In this document: positions 23,363 to 34,433 of the stretch, in pieces | How the letters are laid out: the number at the start of each line of letters is the position of its first letter | Position numbering within the stretch: position 1 is the stretch's first letter | Source of the DNA: Sipunculus nudus | Lineage: Eukaryota > Annelida > Sipuncula > Golfingiida > Sipunculidae | NCBI GenBank assembly: GCA_026874595.1 | Contig: CM049322.1 | Coordinates: 38,419,340-38,483,339, forward strand | Length of the DNA: 64,000 nucleotides | Reading direction: 5' to 3' | Made by a program: the position numbers and the translations under genes | The notes under the pieces: model-generated | Told to the model about the DNA's origin: nothing | The model's database searches: none | Seen by the model: only the letters and a program-made list of their open reading frames with translations

Positions 23363-26026
23363 CTTCAACAAGTGGCCCATGGGCCGTGACGCTCAGCTGA
23401 ATTCAAGGAATGTTGAACAATGAGCAAAATGACTGCCAGAGTGCAAACAAATCATGAATTTTGTGAAATGGGTTTCAATGGGCTTTTGGACAGAAGACAA
23501 CTTCATTTGAAGGTCTCATAAATAGAAAAAAATTGCGTAAAAAATTGAAAAAAATACAGGGAGTGCCACCAGTCTACAGGAACTGATGGAACATCCCATG
23601 ATCAATATTCATGCAAAGAATCATGGTGATCAATGCAGTAGTTATTCAGAGACTTGAGTTTTTGTATCAAATTTTGCATTATTCTGGGGGGTATTTCGGA
23701 GCCCTATAGCTCCAAGGATATTTGTAACAGAGACCTAATTTCAGGTTTTCAAGGATATTTTTAATGGACCTCCCTGGATATTTAGTTTGAAGATTCCAGG
23801 TCCAGTGGTTAGGATTTGTGCCCTGTTAACAGATGACAGTTTCATTGAGGTCTGAAAAAAAAGAGAAAAAAAATTGTAAAAATTAAAAAAAAATACAGGT
23901 GGCACCACCAGTCTGCAGGAAATGAAGGAACATCTCATGATCAATATTAATGCAAAGAATCATGGTGATCAATGCAGTAGTTATTCAGAGACTTGAGTTT
24001 TTGTATCAAATTTTGCATTATTCTGGGGGGTATTTCGGAGCCCTATAGCTCCAAGGATATTTGTAACAGAGACCTAATTTCAGGTTTTCAAGGAGATTTT
24101 TAATGGACCTCCCTGGATATTTAGTTTGAAGATTCCAGGTCCAGTGGTTAGGATTTGTGCCCTGTTAACAGATGACAGTTTCATTGAGGTCTGAAAAAAA
24201 AGAGAAAAAAAATTGTAAAAATTAAAAAAAAATACAGGTGGCACCACCAGTCTGCAGGAAATGAAGGAACATCTCATGATCAATATTAATGCAAAGAATC
24301 ATGGTGATCAATGCAGTGGTTATTCAGATACTTGAGCTTTTGTATCAAATTTTGAATTATTCTGGGCGATACTTCGGAGCCCCATAGCTCCAAGGATATG
24401 AGTAACAGAGACTTAATTTCAGGTTTTCAAGGAAATTTTAATGGACCTCCCTGGATATTAAGTTAGAAGATTCCAGGTCCAGTGGTTAGGATTTGTGCCC
24501 TGTTAACAGATTACAGTTTCATTGAGGTTTGAAAAAAAGAGAAAAAAATTTGCAAAACTTAAAAAAATACAGGTGGCACCACCATTCTGCAGGAAATGAA
24601 GGAACATCTCATGATCAATATTAATGCAAAGAATCATGGTGATCAATGCAGTGGTTATTCAGATACTTGAGCTTTTGTATCAAATTTTGAATTATTCTGG
24701 GAGATACTTCGGAGCCCCATAGCTCCAAGGATATTGGTAACAGAGACCTAATTTCAGGTTTTCAAGGAGATTTTTAATGGACCTCCCTGGATATCAAGTT
24801 AGAAGATTCCAGGTCCAGTGGTTAGGATTTGTGCCCTGTTAACAGATTACAGTTTCATTGAGGTTTGAAAAAAAGAGAAAAAAATTTGCAAAAAATCAAA
24901 AAAATACAGTAGGCGCCACCATTCTGCAGGAAGTGATGGAACATCCCATGATCAATATTTATGCAAAGAATCTTGGTGATCAATGCAGTGGTTATTCAGA
25001 TACTTGAGCTTTTGTATCAAATTTTGCATTTTTCTGGGGGATACTTCAGAGCCCAATAGCTCTAAGGTTTTGGGTAACAGAGACCTAATTTTCAGTTTCC
25101 AAGAAGACTTTTCATTAGCCTCTCCGCATGTCAAGACAGAAGATTATAAATCCAGCCGTTATGATTTGTGCCCTGTTATCAGATGACCGCATCTTTTAAG
25201 GTATCAAAAATAGAGAAAGAAAATTGTAAAATATAGAAAAAATACAGGTGGCGCCACCAGTCTGCAGAAACCGATGAAACACTCTATGATCAATATCCAT
25301 GCAAAGAATCATGGTGATCAATGCATTGGTTGTTCAGATATTTGAGTTTTGTATCAAATTTTCATTATTCTGGGGGGTACTTCAGAGCCAAATAGCTTGA
25401 AGAATCTGGGTAACAGAGACCTAATTCCAGGTTTCCAAGGAGACTTTTCATGGGCCTCCTCGCATGTCAAGATAGAAGATTCTAGGTCAAGTTGTTACGA
25501 TTTGTGCCCTGTTAACAGATGAATGCATCTTTTAAGGTCTCAAAAATAGAGAAAAAAATCGTAAAAAATCGAAAAAAATACAGGTGGCGCCACCAGTCTG
25601 CAGAAACTGATGAAAAATCTCATGATTAATATGTATGCCAAAAAATCATGACCATCAGTGATGTAGTAAATGAGATATTGAAATTTTTGACTATTCTGGG
25701 GGGCACTTTGGGGCCCCATAGCTCGAAGGATATGGGTAACAGAGACATAATTCCAGGTTTCCAAGAAGATTTTTCATGGACCTCTTTGGATTTAAAGAAT
25801 GAAGATTCTAGGTCCAGTCTTTACGATTTGTGCCCTGTTAACAGATGTCCACATTTTTAAAGGTCTCAAAAATAGAGAAAAAACTCGTAAAAATGGATGT
25901 AAAGTAAGAAGATTCCAGGTCCAGCGGTTACGATTTGTGCCCAGTTAACGGACGGACGGCCGGACGGACGACGGACAAATAGTGATCGCTATAGCTCACA
26001 TGACTTACAGTCAGCTGAGATAAAAA
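23363..26026 (+). mobile_element. Pearl/Helitron-like element with a seven-unit tandem core
   Basis: The left flank begins caacaagtggcccatgggccgtgacgctcagctgaat. The core is tandem units of about 335-339 bp. The right flank is a (GGAC)n tract (25,949-25,977), then gtgatcgctatagctcacatga, a TGACT-tac-AGTCA hairpin and agctgagataaaaa. Left flank, tandem core, tetranucleotide tract and hairpin right end is the layout described for 'pearl' elements of bivalves, which are thought to be Helitron-related. No Rep/helicase gene is present, so it is non-autonomous. Family assignment is from memory of the layout, not a database match. Confidence 0.6.
23555..25948 (+). repeat. Tandem core, about 338-bp units x7 plus a partial
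   Basis: Unit starts (tacagg...gccacc) are at 23,555, 23,894, 24,233, 24,568, 24,905, 25,243 and 25,579, followed by a partial unit to 25,948. Units 1 and 2 are nearly identical over most of their length, while later units differ more. Each contains a 12-bp palindrome or its decayed form near its start, and CCTGTTAACAG near its end. Confidence 0.9.
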
Positions 26027-27326
26027 TGGAAATGGTATATCCGCTGGTGATATACAGGGTTTTCTAAGGAATAAAGGTTCGTGGGTGTTTTATTCATACG
26101 ACACTTTAAAGGAAATACATTGTGATTATTTATGAATCCAATAGGTTAAGATTGACTATGATATTAGTTCTTGTTTAAGCAACTTTATATAAGACATTCA
26201 ATAACTTTTCAATTTTGGATTTTCAAAAGTGCATCGTCGACTATTTATAAATTTTGAATAAAACATTTATTTCTATTTACCTATGAACCACTACAAGTGA
26301 ACTGAATGCTATATATCCGTTTTTCCTTACAGCTAGGAATACAAATAACAACTGCATTAAGCTTATAAAGGCTATGGAAGTATAACATTTACGTCCCAGC
26401 CGTATTTCAGAAATGTTTCTATACGTTTACTATATTCACAGACATACTTTTTACACAACACGCAATTTTATTTTATTCAGATAAATACTTTGTAAAAATT
26501 GTATACACACAATTTTTAACTTTATGATGTTGTAAAGTTATTGATCTACTTATACATAAAATCAGTTGAACAAAGATATAAATATATCTTTTTTCTTACA
26601 GTGAAAGTACAATCAATAAAGAAAAATAATAGCAGTGACAAGAATTTCTCAGTAAGAACAAGAAATTAAGAATCAATCGATATTCAGTACAATCAGTAAA
26701 GACATTGAATATGAATTAATAAAAAAATTAAAAATATCTAGATTATTAAGTCAAAGGCTTTTACGCCTATATGCAGATGATGGCAGAGCAAAGCACGGCC
26801 CTAATTCCGATTATTGGGCGGCTAGAACTTCGGGTCAAAGGGACTCGCCTATCTTACAATGGAAAAGAAGACTTTAGATAAAAAAGCACATAATTTTGAT
26901 CAAGGCTGGTCTCGAAATGAAATGTTTTTTTTTATGAATGTTACCCTAAACCTCAAATTTCCGGAAAATCGGTTCATTACTTTTTGCGTTAATTTGCTTG
27001 CAGACAAACGAACCAACTAACCCCGGGCGAAAGCAAATCAATCTGCACGAGTGGTGCGTAAATATGACTTGTGTACGCAATGTCGATCTTTATGTCGCCA
27101 ATATTGTTATTAGAAAAAAATAGACACTGGTAGGCAACGCATATTTGACTTCATTGCCCGTACACTGCGTCCGTCTGCATTGGCTTACGTTCACATCGGT
27201 CACTCAAACACGTTTCCTGTTGATTTTCTTTAACCTGAGCAATAACCAAACAAGTCGATGATAAAAAGCCTTCGTTATCAATGACTTTTAAATTAAAACA
27301 GTACAGCTTAAGACATGTAATTGCCA

Positions 27327-27545
27327 TCGCATGAAGGGTATGCGTTCATCCTCATTCGTGTATGTCTGTGTATGGGTGTTTTTTCACAACATAAGACATG
27401 TTCACAGTCATCTGCAGAATCTTATGAAATTTACAGGGCATTTCGGGGTAAACCAATGAATGATCGTTAAGATTCCGGCATGGGTCCGGAAACATAATCC
27501 GGATTCAAGGACATCGTCAAGGAATATTCACAAACATAAAGTGCA
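27327..27545. repeat. Dispersed repeat with GATCCGGATTC motif, copy 2
   Basis: Same orientation and block order as 19,328-19,575 (tatgcgttcatcc, acagggcatttcggg, aatccggattcaaggacatcgtcaa). Confidence 0.55.
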
Positions 27546-27985
27546 AACACGGTGTTTTGAGCATATCATGATAGGGATGCTATTTTTTTTACTTCTTAAG
27601 TGATATTTAAAGTGATTTACTTCATGTTTTTAGGTTTTTTTGCTCTCGGAATTGACAAAATTAAAGAAAAACGGTTAAAAAAAACGGTAAGGATAAAATG
27701 GATTGGTCAAATCGTTTTAAATCGTATTGTACAAACAAAACGAACTTGGTGTTATGAATTACAGCCTTGCTCTTGGGCAAACACCAAATTGAAAGAGTTC
27801 GGTCATTACCGGGTACCTCAAAACTAGGTCGAAACCGTTCTAGAGCTTTCTAACGGACTTAAGCGGAGACGATCAATTAGATACGCACTTGGAACGGTGT
27901 GAAACCACCTCCAGAGCTGGAATCGAAACGTATTTTCCTAAACGGATAGAACACGCATAGTTTTGCTCGTGTGAACACTAATTGT

Positions 27986-29308
27986 ATCCGCCAAAACAGA
28001 GTTTTGCGGATACTATGTTTTTAGCTGCACGCCGCCGCCGCGTAGGTGTCCGGAGAACTCCTCCGTAACCGCTGGGTGGAATTTTACGAAACCCGGGATT
28101 ATGTTCGGGTCACATGTGAACTGCTGCGCCCCGATTTTGTTTTGACCTCTGACCTTTCCTCTGCGCTCTGCGTCCGTTTGTGCGTCTGTTTCCACACATA
28201 AACCCACATATCTCAGGAACCGTTTGACCGACCAGGAAAATTTTTTTGCACACATGCAGCCCTTGGAGAGCTTTATAACATACACAAAAAATGGTGGCGC
28301 CACCTGCAACCATGTTTGCACAGTGTCCATCTGTTCCTCTGCCTTGGGTTAAAATCACTCATATCTCTGCAGTGACTAGACTAATTCACCTGAAATTCGG
28401 CATGCGTATACATCCTGGATAGCTTTTCTGATTTTATGACAGGTGGCGCCACCTACATTCACGTTTACGCTGCGGACATCCAAGCTCATATCTCGGGAAC
28501 TGTTTGACCGATCAGGAAAATTTTTTTGCACAAATGTAGCCCTTGGAGAGCTTTATAACATACACAAAAAATGGTGGCGCCACCTGCAACCATGTTTGCA
28601 CAGTGTCCATCTGTTCGTCTGCCTTGGGTTAAAATCACTCATATCTCTGCAGTGACTTGACTAATTCACCTGAAATTCGGCATCCGTATACATCCTGGAT
28701 AGCTCTTCATCATACGCAAAACTGGTGGCGCCACCTGCAGCCGTTTTTGCACAGCTCCTGTCTGTTTGTCTGCCATGGGATAAAATTACTCATATCTCGG
28801 CAGTGGTTTGACATATCTGCCTAAAATTTTGCAGGTTTATACATCCCCGACAGCTCTCTTGATTTTATGACAGGTGGCGCCACCTGCATTCTAGTTTATG
28901 CAGCAGACAACCAAGCTCATATCTTGGGAACCGTTTGACCGATTGGGCCAAAGTTTTGCATGTGTATAGTTCTCACATAGCTCTTTATCATACACAAAAC
29001 TGGTGGCGTCACCTGCAACCATTTTTGCTCAGCGTCCATCTGTTTGTCTGCCACGGGCTAAAATCATTCATATACATGTAGTGGTTTGACTTATCTGCCT
29101 TAAATTTTGCATATGTATACAACTTGGACGGCTTTCTGGATTTTGTGGTAGGGGGGGGGGCAACCTACATACACAATTTGGCTGCAGACATCCATGCTAA
29201 TATGCAACACTCTATTTCCCCTTGCCACTCAATCCATGCCTCACTTCACCCGTTTCACTCTGATTTAGGCGGATACACGTAGTCGCTTGTCGACTACCCG
29301 TATTCTAG
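27986..29308 (+). mobile_element. Helitron-like non-autonomous element with palindrome-bearing tandem core
   Basis: The left end has a hairpin ATCCGCCAAAAC-aga-GTTTTGCGGAT (27,986-28,011). A GC-rich leader (28,020-28,200) is followed by alternating core units. The right end has GCGGATACAC, a 7-bp hairpin GTAGTCG-cttgt-CGACTAC (29,279-29,297) and CCGTATTCTAG. A short hairpin followed about 10 bp later by CTAG/CTRR is the classic Helitron 3' end. GCGGATAC occurs near both ends. No coding capacity is seen. Exact 5' boundary uncertain. Confidence 0.6.
28293..29160 (+). repeat. 280-bp dimeric tandem core with GGTGGCGCCACC
   Basis: The perfect palindrome GGTGGCGCCACC occurs at 28,293, 28,442, 28,573, 28,724 and 28,873, with a one-base variant at 29,002. 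Spacings are about 149, 131, 151, 149 and 129, so two unit types of about 150 and 130 bp alternate. Units share ctcatatctcgggaacygtttgaccg or a related segment. Confidence 0.85.
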
Positions 29309-29877
29309 TTTTGCATTGAAAACGGCTTGAAACCGTATATTTTTGGGGGGTTGAAAGGGTATAAAATACGTAGAAAAAAGAAAAAGAGAAAAAAATCGCC
29401 AATAACGTGCATTTATTTATCACAAACCTGGGATTGGTCTTCGCAAGTATATAAAAATTAAACGTTTGGGTAGCAAGCAGTCACTAGTTTGATGCTGGTG
29501 ATAATAAAGATAGCCCGTAAAAGAATACTGGCACACTAATGGTAGCTTTTTAAAAATAATGAAACATCCTGACTGGCCTCGCGGGTGTCCTGCGCAGTCT
29601 ATACGAGCTGTAGATTTTTTATTACTCTAGGAGGCGGTTAACACCCGGTTCGTTAACCTGAGACCTCTGTGTTTCGTGTCCACACGCATCGCTACGAAAA
29701 TACACACGCACGCGAAGGGATGCCGGCTTGATTACATACACCAGTGGCAGGAACAACAGCAGCTAGCGAGAGATGCCACAAGAATGGCTAACAGAGACCC
29801 CCATCGGGCTAATTTAAATTATTAAGACCCCGCTCTCCTTGAGACCGCAAAACAAATGGATGCAAAGAGACCATCTT

Positions 29878-30175
29878 TAGTTTTGGCGGAATGCCATTCT
29901 GTGTAATCACGACTTTTGAGGGGCTGTAACGACAGACATCAAATATTTGTTTCTGTTTTGCACTGAACAATATAAATTTTTCTTTCTTTTGTAGATCTTT
30001 TGAATGTTACAGAAATAGACGCTCTTTAGTTTTGGCGGAATGCCATTCTGTGTAATCACGACTTTTGAGGGGCTGTAACGACAGACATCAAATATTTGTT
30101 TCTGTTTTGCACTGAACAATATAAATTTTTCTTTCTTTTGTAGATCTTTTGAATGTTACAGAAATAGACGCTCCT
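29878..30175. repeat. 149-bp tandem duplication
   Basis: Two near-identical copies, 29,878-30,026 and 30,027-30,175, start with ttagttttggcggaatgcc and end with agaaatagacgctc. Confidence 0.9.
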
Positions 30176-30433
30176 AGTTATTTTTTCAATATTGAGATTT
30201 CCATTTGAACTATTATTCTTAATTATAAAATATTTTAATACTATAATTAATAATCTGTTATCAATGAAAAGAAATAAACAAAAATATACTATCAATGAGT
30301 TTGTGATAAGATAAATCGGTCAACGGTCTATATCCTAGTTCTTCCACGTAACGTTTCACTGAAACAAATTCGTTTTATCGTGTTCCTGTACAAATTAAAA
30401 TATGAAAACTGAAATGTTCTCCTTGCTAGTAGA

Positions 30434-30438
<5 letters not shown>

Positions 30439-30486
<48 letters not shown>
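30439..30486. repeat. (TA)n microsatellite
   Basis: About 24 TA units. Confidence 0.95.
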
Positions 30487-30490
<4 letters not shown>

Positions 30491-31183
30491 AGAGAATGTA
30501 TGTATTGCAACAAATGAAACATGGAGGCTGTGTTTAATGTTCCGACAGTAAACAATGGTGGCCTTCAGTTAATCGGGCATGAACGGAACACTTCAGTTGT
30601 GGTTAGCCATTTGGAAGTTTATCCAGGAAACGTCGTTTTCCTTGTTTCAACATTATTGGCGTGGTGGCGAGTTTTGTTAATTGCGGCCACTGACCTAAGA
30701 TGAATAAAGCTAGACTGTTTTGGTATGTTCGGTTAACTATGGTCCGCTTTGGAAACAGGCATAGCTCGGGAGGTTTGGAAACACTCTAGCTCGTCAATAA
30801 CGCGGTCTTTACAGTGTAAGCGAGGGGAAGTGGCCACCTAGGTATCTGAAGCCTCAGCGAGAACGTAAACAGGAATAGCCCAGTAAGCTTGTTTATAAAA
30901 CAGCGGCTGCGTAAACTAGCCAGCTGAGACGCAGGGTATATGTCCCGAGCTAACCACGGAAGTTGTCTTAAAGGTATGGTTGAATTCTTTACAAAGGATT
31001 AATGCACACTAATCATCTTTAAATAATCACCTATAACCGAAGTGTGTGTGTGTGTGTCGTTTTAAAACCGATGAGCTATGCATTTGAGTGCGGGATTCTG
31101 CAAGCGAGTATATATGTATTATGTTCAGTTCAAACATGTGTGTGCGTTTTTACAAGTAATATGCTATGTCAGAAGCGCCTCGA

Positions 31184-31240
31184 GGGGGGGGGGGGATGGG
31201 GGGGGGTCCAGGTAGTCCGGACCCCCCCCCCCCTTCCCCC
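31184..31240. repeat. Poly-G / poly-C palindromic tract
   Basis: G12-AT-G9, then tccaggtagtccgga, then C12-TT-C5. Each side could form a G-quadruplex or i-motif, and the two sides can pair into a hairpin. Confidence 0.8.
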
Positions 31241-31763
31241 TTTTCCCGCCACTGTCACATCTTTGTAAGGGTTTCAAACCAATTTTGAGGCTTGGACCCC
31301 TGTCTTCCGGACTTGGGGACCTTTGTTTTTAGGTTTTGTTATTAGTCTTCCAAGGTTGGACCCCTCTTAAATCCTGGACCCGCCCCTTCATGTATTTGAG
31401 TGCGTGTTTCTGCAAGCGATTATTTATGTATTATCATATTCATATATATAACCTTTGTATGTCTATGTTGGTCGTTGATTATCTGTTTTTATTAATTTAT
31501 ATTTACGGACGTATACATCGTACTCCATTTTGTAAAACCGCGGCAACGGGCGTGGGGTCTGCAGGAAATGTTTATAGGTGTGTACGTACATTTGAATTTT
31601 TACATTCGGTGCTAGGACAGCGCTCCCATATGGTTTCCCAATTTGCTTTGTCTAAATTTTTACATGTTTTAATTTGTGGGAGAGCACGCCGCACGGCAGA
31701 ACAGCTACATTTGTAATACAATTACAGCTATGCACCATGCGCATATTGCAGATATGGTACACG

Positions 31764-31767
<4 letters not shown>

Positions 31768-31850
<83 letters not shown>
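31768..31850. repeat. Compound (CA)n(TA)n microsatellite
   Basis: About 16 CA followed by about 25 TA units. Confidence 0.95.
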
Positions 31851-31853
<3 letters not shown>

Positions 31854-32562
31854 GTAAACCAAAGGTGAAAAGGATATATGGAAAAATATGTTTACGATCT
31901 CGACAATTTCTAAAGTAAATCTGTCCGAACTTGCTGGGAGTCAACATAGCGGAATGACAAATTCTTCATATTTATAAGAAACGAGCACCAGTGGAAGGAC
32001 AACTTGACAAACTTGATGGATACAGGAAAGGCAAAGAAAATTCTCATTTCCTCTGAAAAGAGCAAAGAATGCTCCATGTAGCAGGCCGGAAGAGGTGATG
32101 AATTTTAAATCAAATTTTCTGTTGCCATAGCCGTTGATTTGCATGCCACACATAAAGAGAAGTTTTAATCGTCACCGGGACAAACCGTAAAAAAAGGATA
32201 AAACTAAACGATATGGCGGTGGCGACTGTACCAATCAATCTGCAGAAATTTCGTTTGATTTTATGCAATTTATTGAGTTAAGTGATATAGGGTCGTCAAT
32301 TTATTGTCACCGATAGGCATAGGTATGTTGTTATGTTTACATCATTGCACCAAATATTTCTCTTCTTTAAACAGGCATAAAAAAGTATTTTCTAATTAAC
32401 TCTTGGACACAAAGAAAATATTACTTTTTATGTAGTAATTTATTTAGCTTTTAGTAGAGTTAACACATGCCATTTTATACTTTATATACATTAACACATT
32501 CATATAGCAAGAAAATAGAACTGTTTTAATGCTAGCTTAGCTAAGCATATGTACATCTGCAC

Positions 32563-34189
32563 AATAGGGCCACTTCACTTAAGCAGCTGGCAGGCTGATG
32601 TAGGGGCAAACAGAGGGGCAGGGCTGGGCACTGGGCAGTGTATTAGCATATGGCTCAGTGTGCACATCGGCTGAACCTGTATCTATTTTGCTAATGTAAT
32701 TGTAAGTTTGTCATAAAGCTTTAGATAGATAATCACCATGACAAAAAAAGGTGGTCTTGGGGCAAATACTGAAAATCCTGATACCTCTTGGACTTGATAA
32801 AAGTGTTAATAGCCTTTGATTCAAACTTGCACCCGTATCTGACAGCAGGAGGTAATGCAGTCTCATTCAGACCACTGTCTCTCAGGTGGGCCCTGGCTGT
32901 TTTATCACCATCCATTGAATGTGTCAGCTGATACATTATTATGCTGTCAATAAACCCCTTCTCATAATAAACCAGTTCTTGTTTTCATTCTGTCCTCTAG
33001 TTGCAGACTCTATTTTGTTTAATTTAGCATCTGTGTATTTCATTAAAGGTAAAAACAGTCCTCAAAACATGATGGGCCACATCTGCTGTGTGTTGAAAGG
33101 TAAATACCTATGTTATCTATAGGTGACAAAACTGTGCGGGGTGTTACGTACTGTATCATTCATTTGCTTCTGTGATTTGTTTGTAAACATTGTATCTAAA
33201 ATACAGGCTTCTGGGCAACAAATCTGTATGCGCTTAAAAATCTCATCAGCAGAAGGTAAATTCACTCCCTCCGGTACAGGGTTGTACCTGTCTTCGGTGG
33301 CTGAGCTGGCATTCTTAGATTTTCCTTGAATAGAGGTCTCCAGCAGGATCACAGGCACAGACTCTTCCTTTTTACTACCTTTTCTAGTCCATGTACATGA
33401 GCCCGAGGTGACACTTGTGGTAGAATTATTATCCATCTATCCAACAATGTCAAACTATGTAGCTACAACGTGTCGGCAACCCCCATCTAGACCCCCATTA
33501 CAAGAACAGTACCCTGCATGAATGCATGCGACTGGCATCAGAGACATTGCTTAGGATAACCCATACATTATAGTGGTTTGAATTAGTGACAGAGTCCTTC
33601 TCCCATGTTCTTGGCTTCACTTTACTCTTTACTGCAAAGCAAGTATCCCTGTGCTACTGATGTACCTCGCTGTGTTTCACATACCCATCCTTTGCCATGG
33701 TGTACCCTTCCATGTTATAGTATTCCCTGAGGTTTCACATATTGTACTCATCAAACGATATAAAATAATTGTAAATGTCGAACACTGACAGGACTGGTAA
33801 GACACCTAGGTTTTAAGTGCCTCCTTCTTTGAAGTTTCCTGGATTTTCAAGCTAGATTCTGTCAGATGTAATTAACTTATCACCCAGTACTACATCTGGG
33901 TCCACCTCTAATCCCATTTCATGGCTAGCATTACACAAGTCAATTAGCTCAGCTTTCTTTGCTTGTGCTGCTACAACCCCTCTTTCTTTCGGACACAACT
34001 GTAACTCTTTAACAGATTTTTTGCTGAAATTTGCATCCATATTTAATGATTGATCAATGTTAGGACTGTAACCCCCGAGTGGTCAGCTAGTGATACAGCC
34101 TGCATCTGACCGATGTCCAGATGCTGTGCCCCTAGCTTGTTTGCCCCTACATCAGCTTGCCCGTGGCTTAAGTGCATATACGCCCTATT
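32563..34189 (-). mobile_element. TIR-flanked element carrying a SAP-SWIM-YqaJ pseudogene
   Basis: Imperfect inverted termini of about 60 bp. The left end runs AATAGGGC (32,563), CACTTAAGC (32,576-32,584), GCTGATGTAGGGGCAAAC (32,594-32,611), AGGGGCA. The right end, on the other strand, runs AATAGGGC (34,189), CACTTAAGC (34,174-34,166), GCTGATGTAGGGGCAAAC (34,156-34,139), AGGGGCA. The 18-bp spacing between the second and third blocks is the same on both sides. The pseudogene fills almost all the inside. I could not find a target-site duplication, so the outer ends may be off by several bases. Superfamily not assigned. Confidence 0.65.
32733..34040 (-). pseudogene. Broken gene for a SAP / SWIM zinc finger / YqaJ-type nuclease-like protein
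   Basis: Read on the minus strand from 34,040. A first open stretch of 62 codons has a SAP-like helix pair (KSVKELQ...KERGVV...KKAELIDLC), a motif usually used for DNA binding. At 33,760-33,550 come FDIYNYF, EGYTMAKDGYV and FAVKSKVKP, which resemble the region before the SWIM finger in animal SWIM-YqaJ proteins. The finger itself, CSCNGGLDGGCRH (33,508-33,470), keeps all CxC...CxH ligands. It is followed by a CTWTRKGSK segment in an open stretch (33,436-33,113), then ATRGQNENKNW and RRGLLTA (about 33,020-32,940), then AVRYGCKFESKA, matching the start of a YqaJ exonuclease domain. In-frame stops (for example about 33,817, 33,723, 33,648) and at least three frameshifts break it. The later catalytic acidic/Lys motifs are missing. 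No introns are needed to join the pieces. Domain calls are by eye. Confidence 0.7.
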
Positions 34190-34261
34190 CCATTCAGGCT
34201 TCGGACTACGTTACAGGGCAGTATCACACGCATCGTCTCATTTTTATATCCTAGGGCTAAG

Positions 34262-34433
34262 CAGGCCCGTTGACTACTGCACCTGTGGTTCCTGAATGTG
34301 TAATCGATCCCGTTATAGGGTCATATCACTCGTTTGGGAGCGAAGCACGACCTTCTAATAAAGCCTCAAGAGCGCTCGCCCTTGGCGATGGCCGACCGAG
34401 AAATTTCATACCGCCTCTGCTGAGATTCCACCT
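34262..34433 (-). mobile_element. tRNA-derived SINE, family A, truncated copy
   Basis: On the minus strand: ATCTCAGCAGAGGCGGTATGA, CGGTCGGCC, GAGCGCTCTTGAGGCTT and the CACAGGTGCAGTAGTCAACGGGCCTG tail. It lines up with the copy at 40,022. Most of the tRNA head is missing. Confidence 0.6.

Noticed and set aside
23741-24283. Two identical 67-codon minus-strand frames
   Set aside because: Both are the same part of the 338-bp tandem core. Identity reflects recent duplication, and other units do not keep the frame.
23555-25948. CRISPR array
   Set aside because: Units are contiguous, about 338 bp, without short repeats and unique spacers; the sequence is eukaryotic.
28013-28330. Minus-strand frame of 105 codons
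   Set aside because: It lies in the leader and core of the Helitron-like element and does not persist in other core units.
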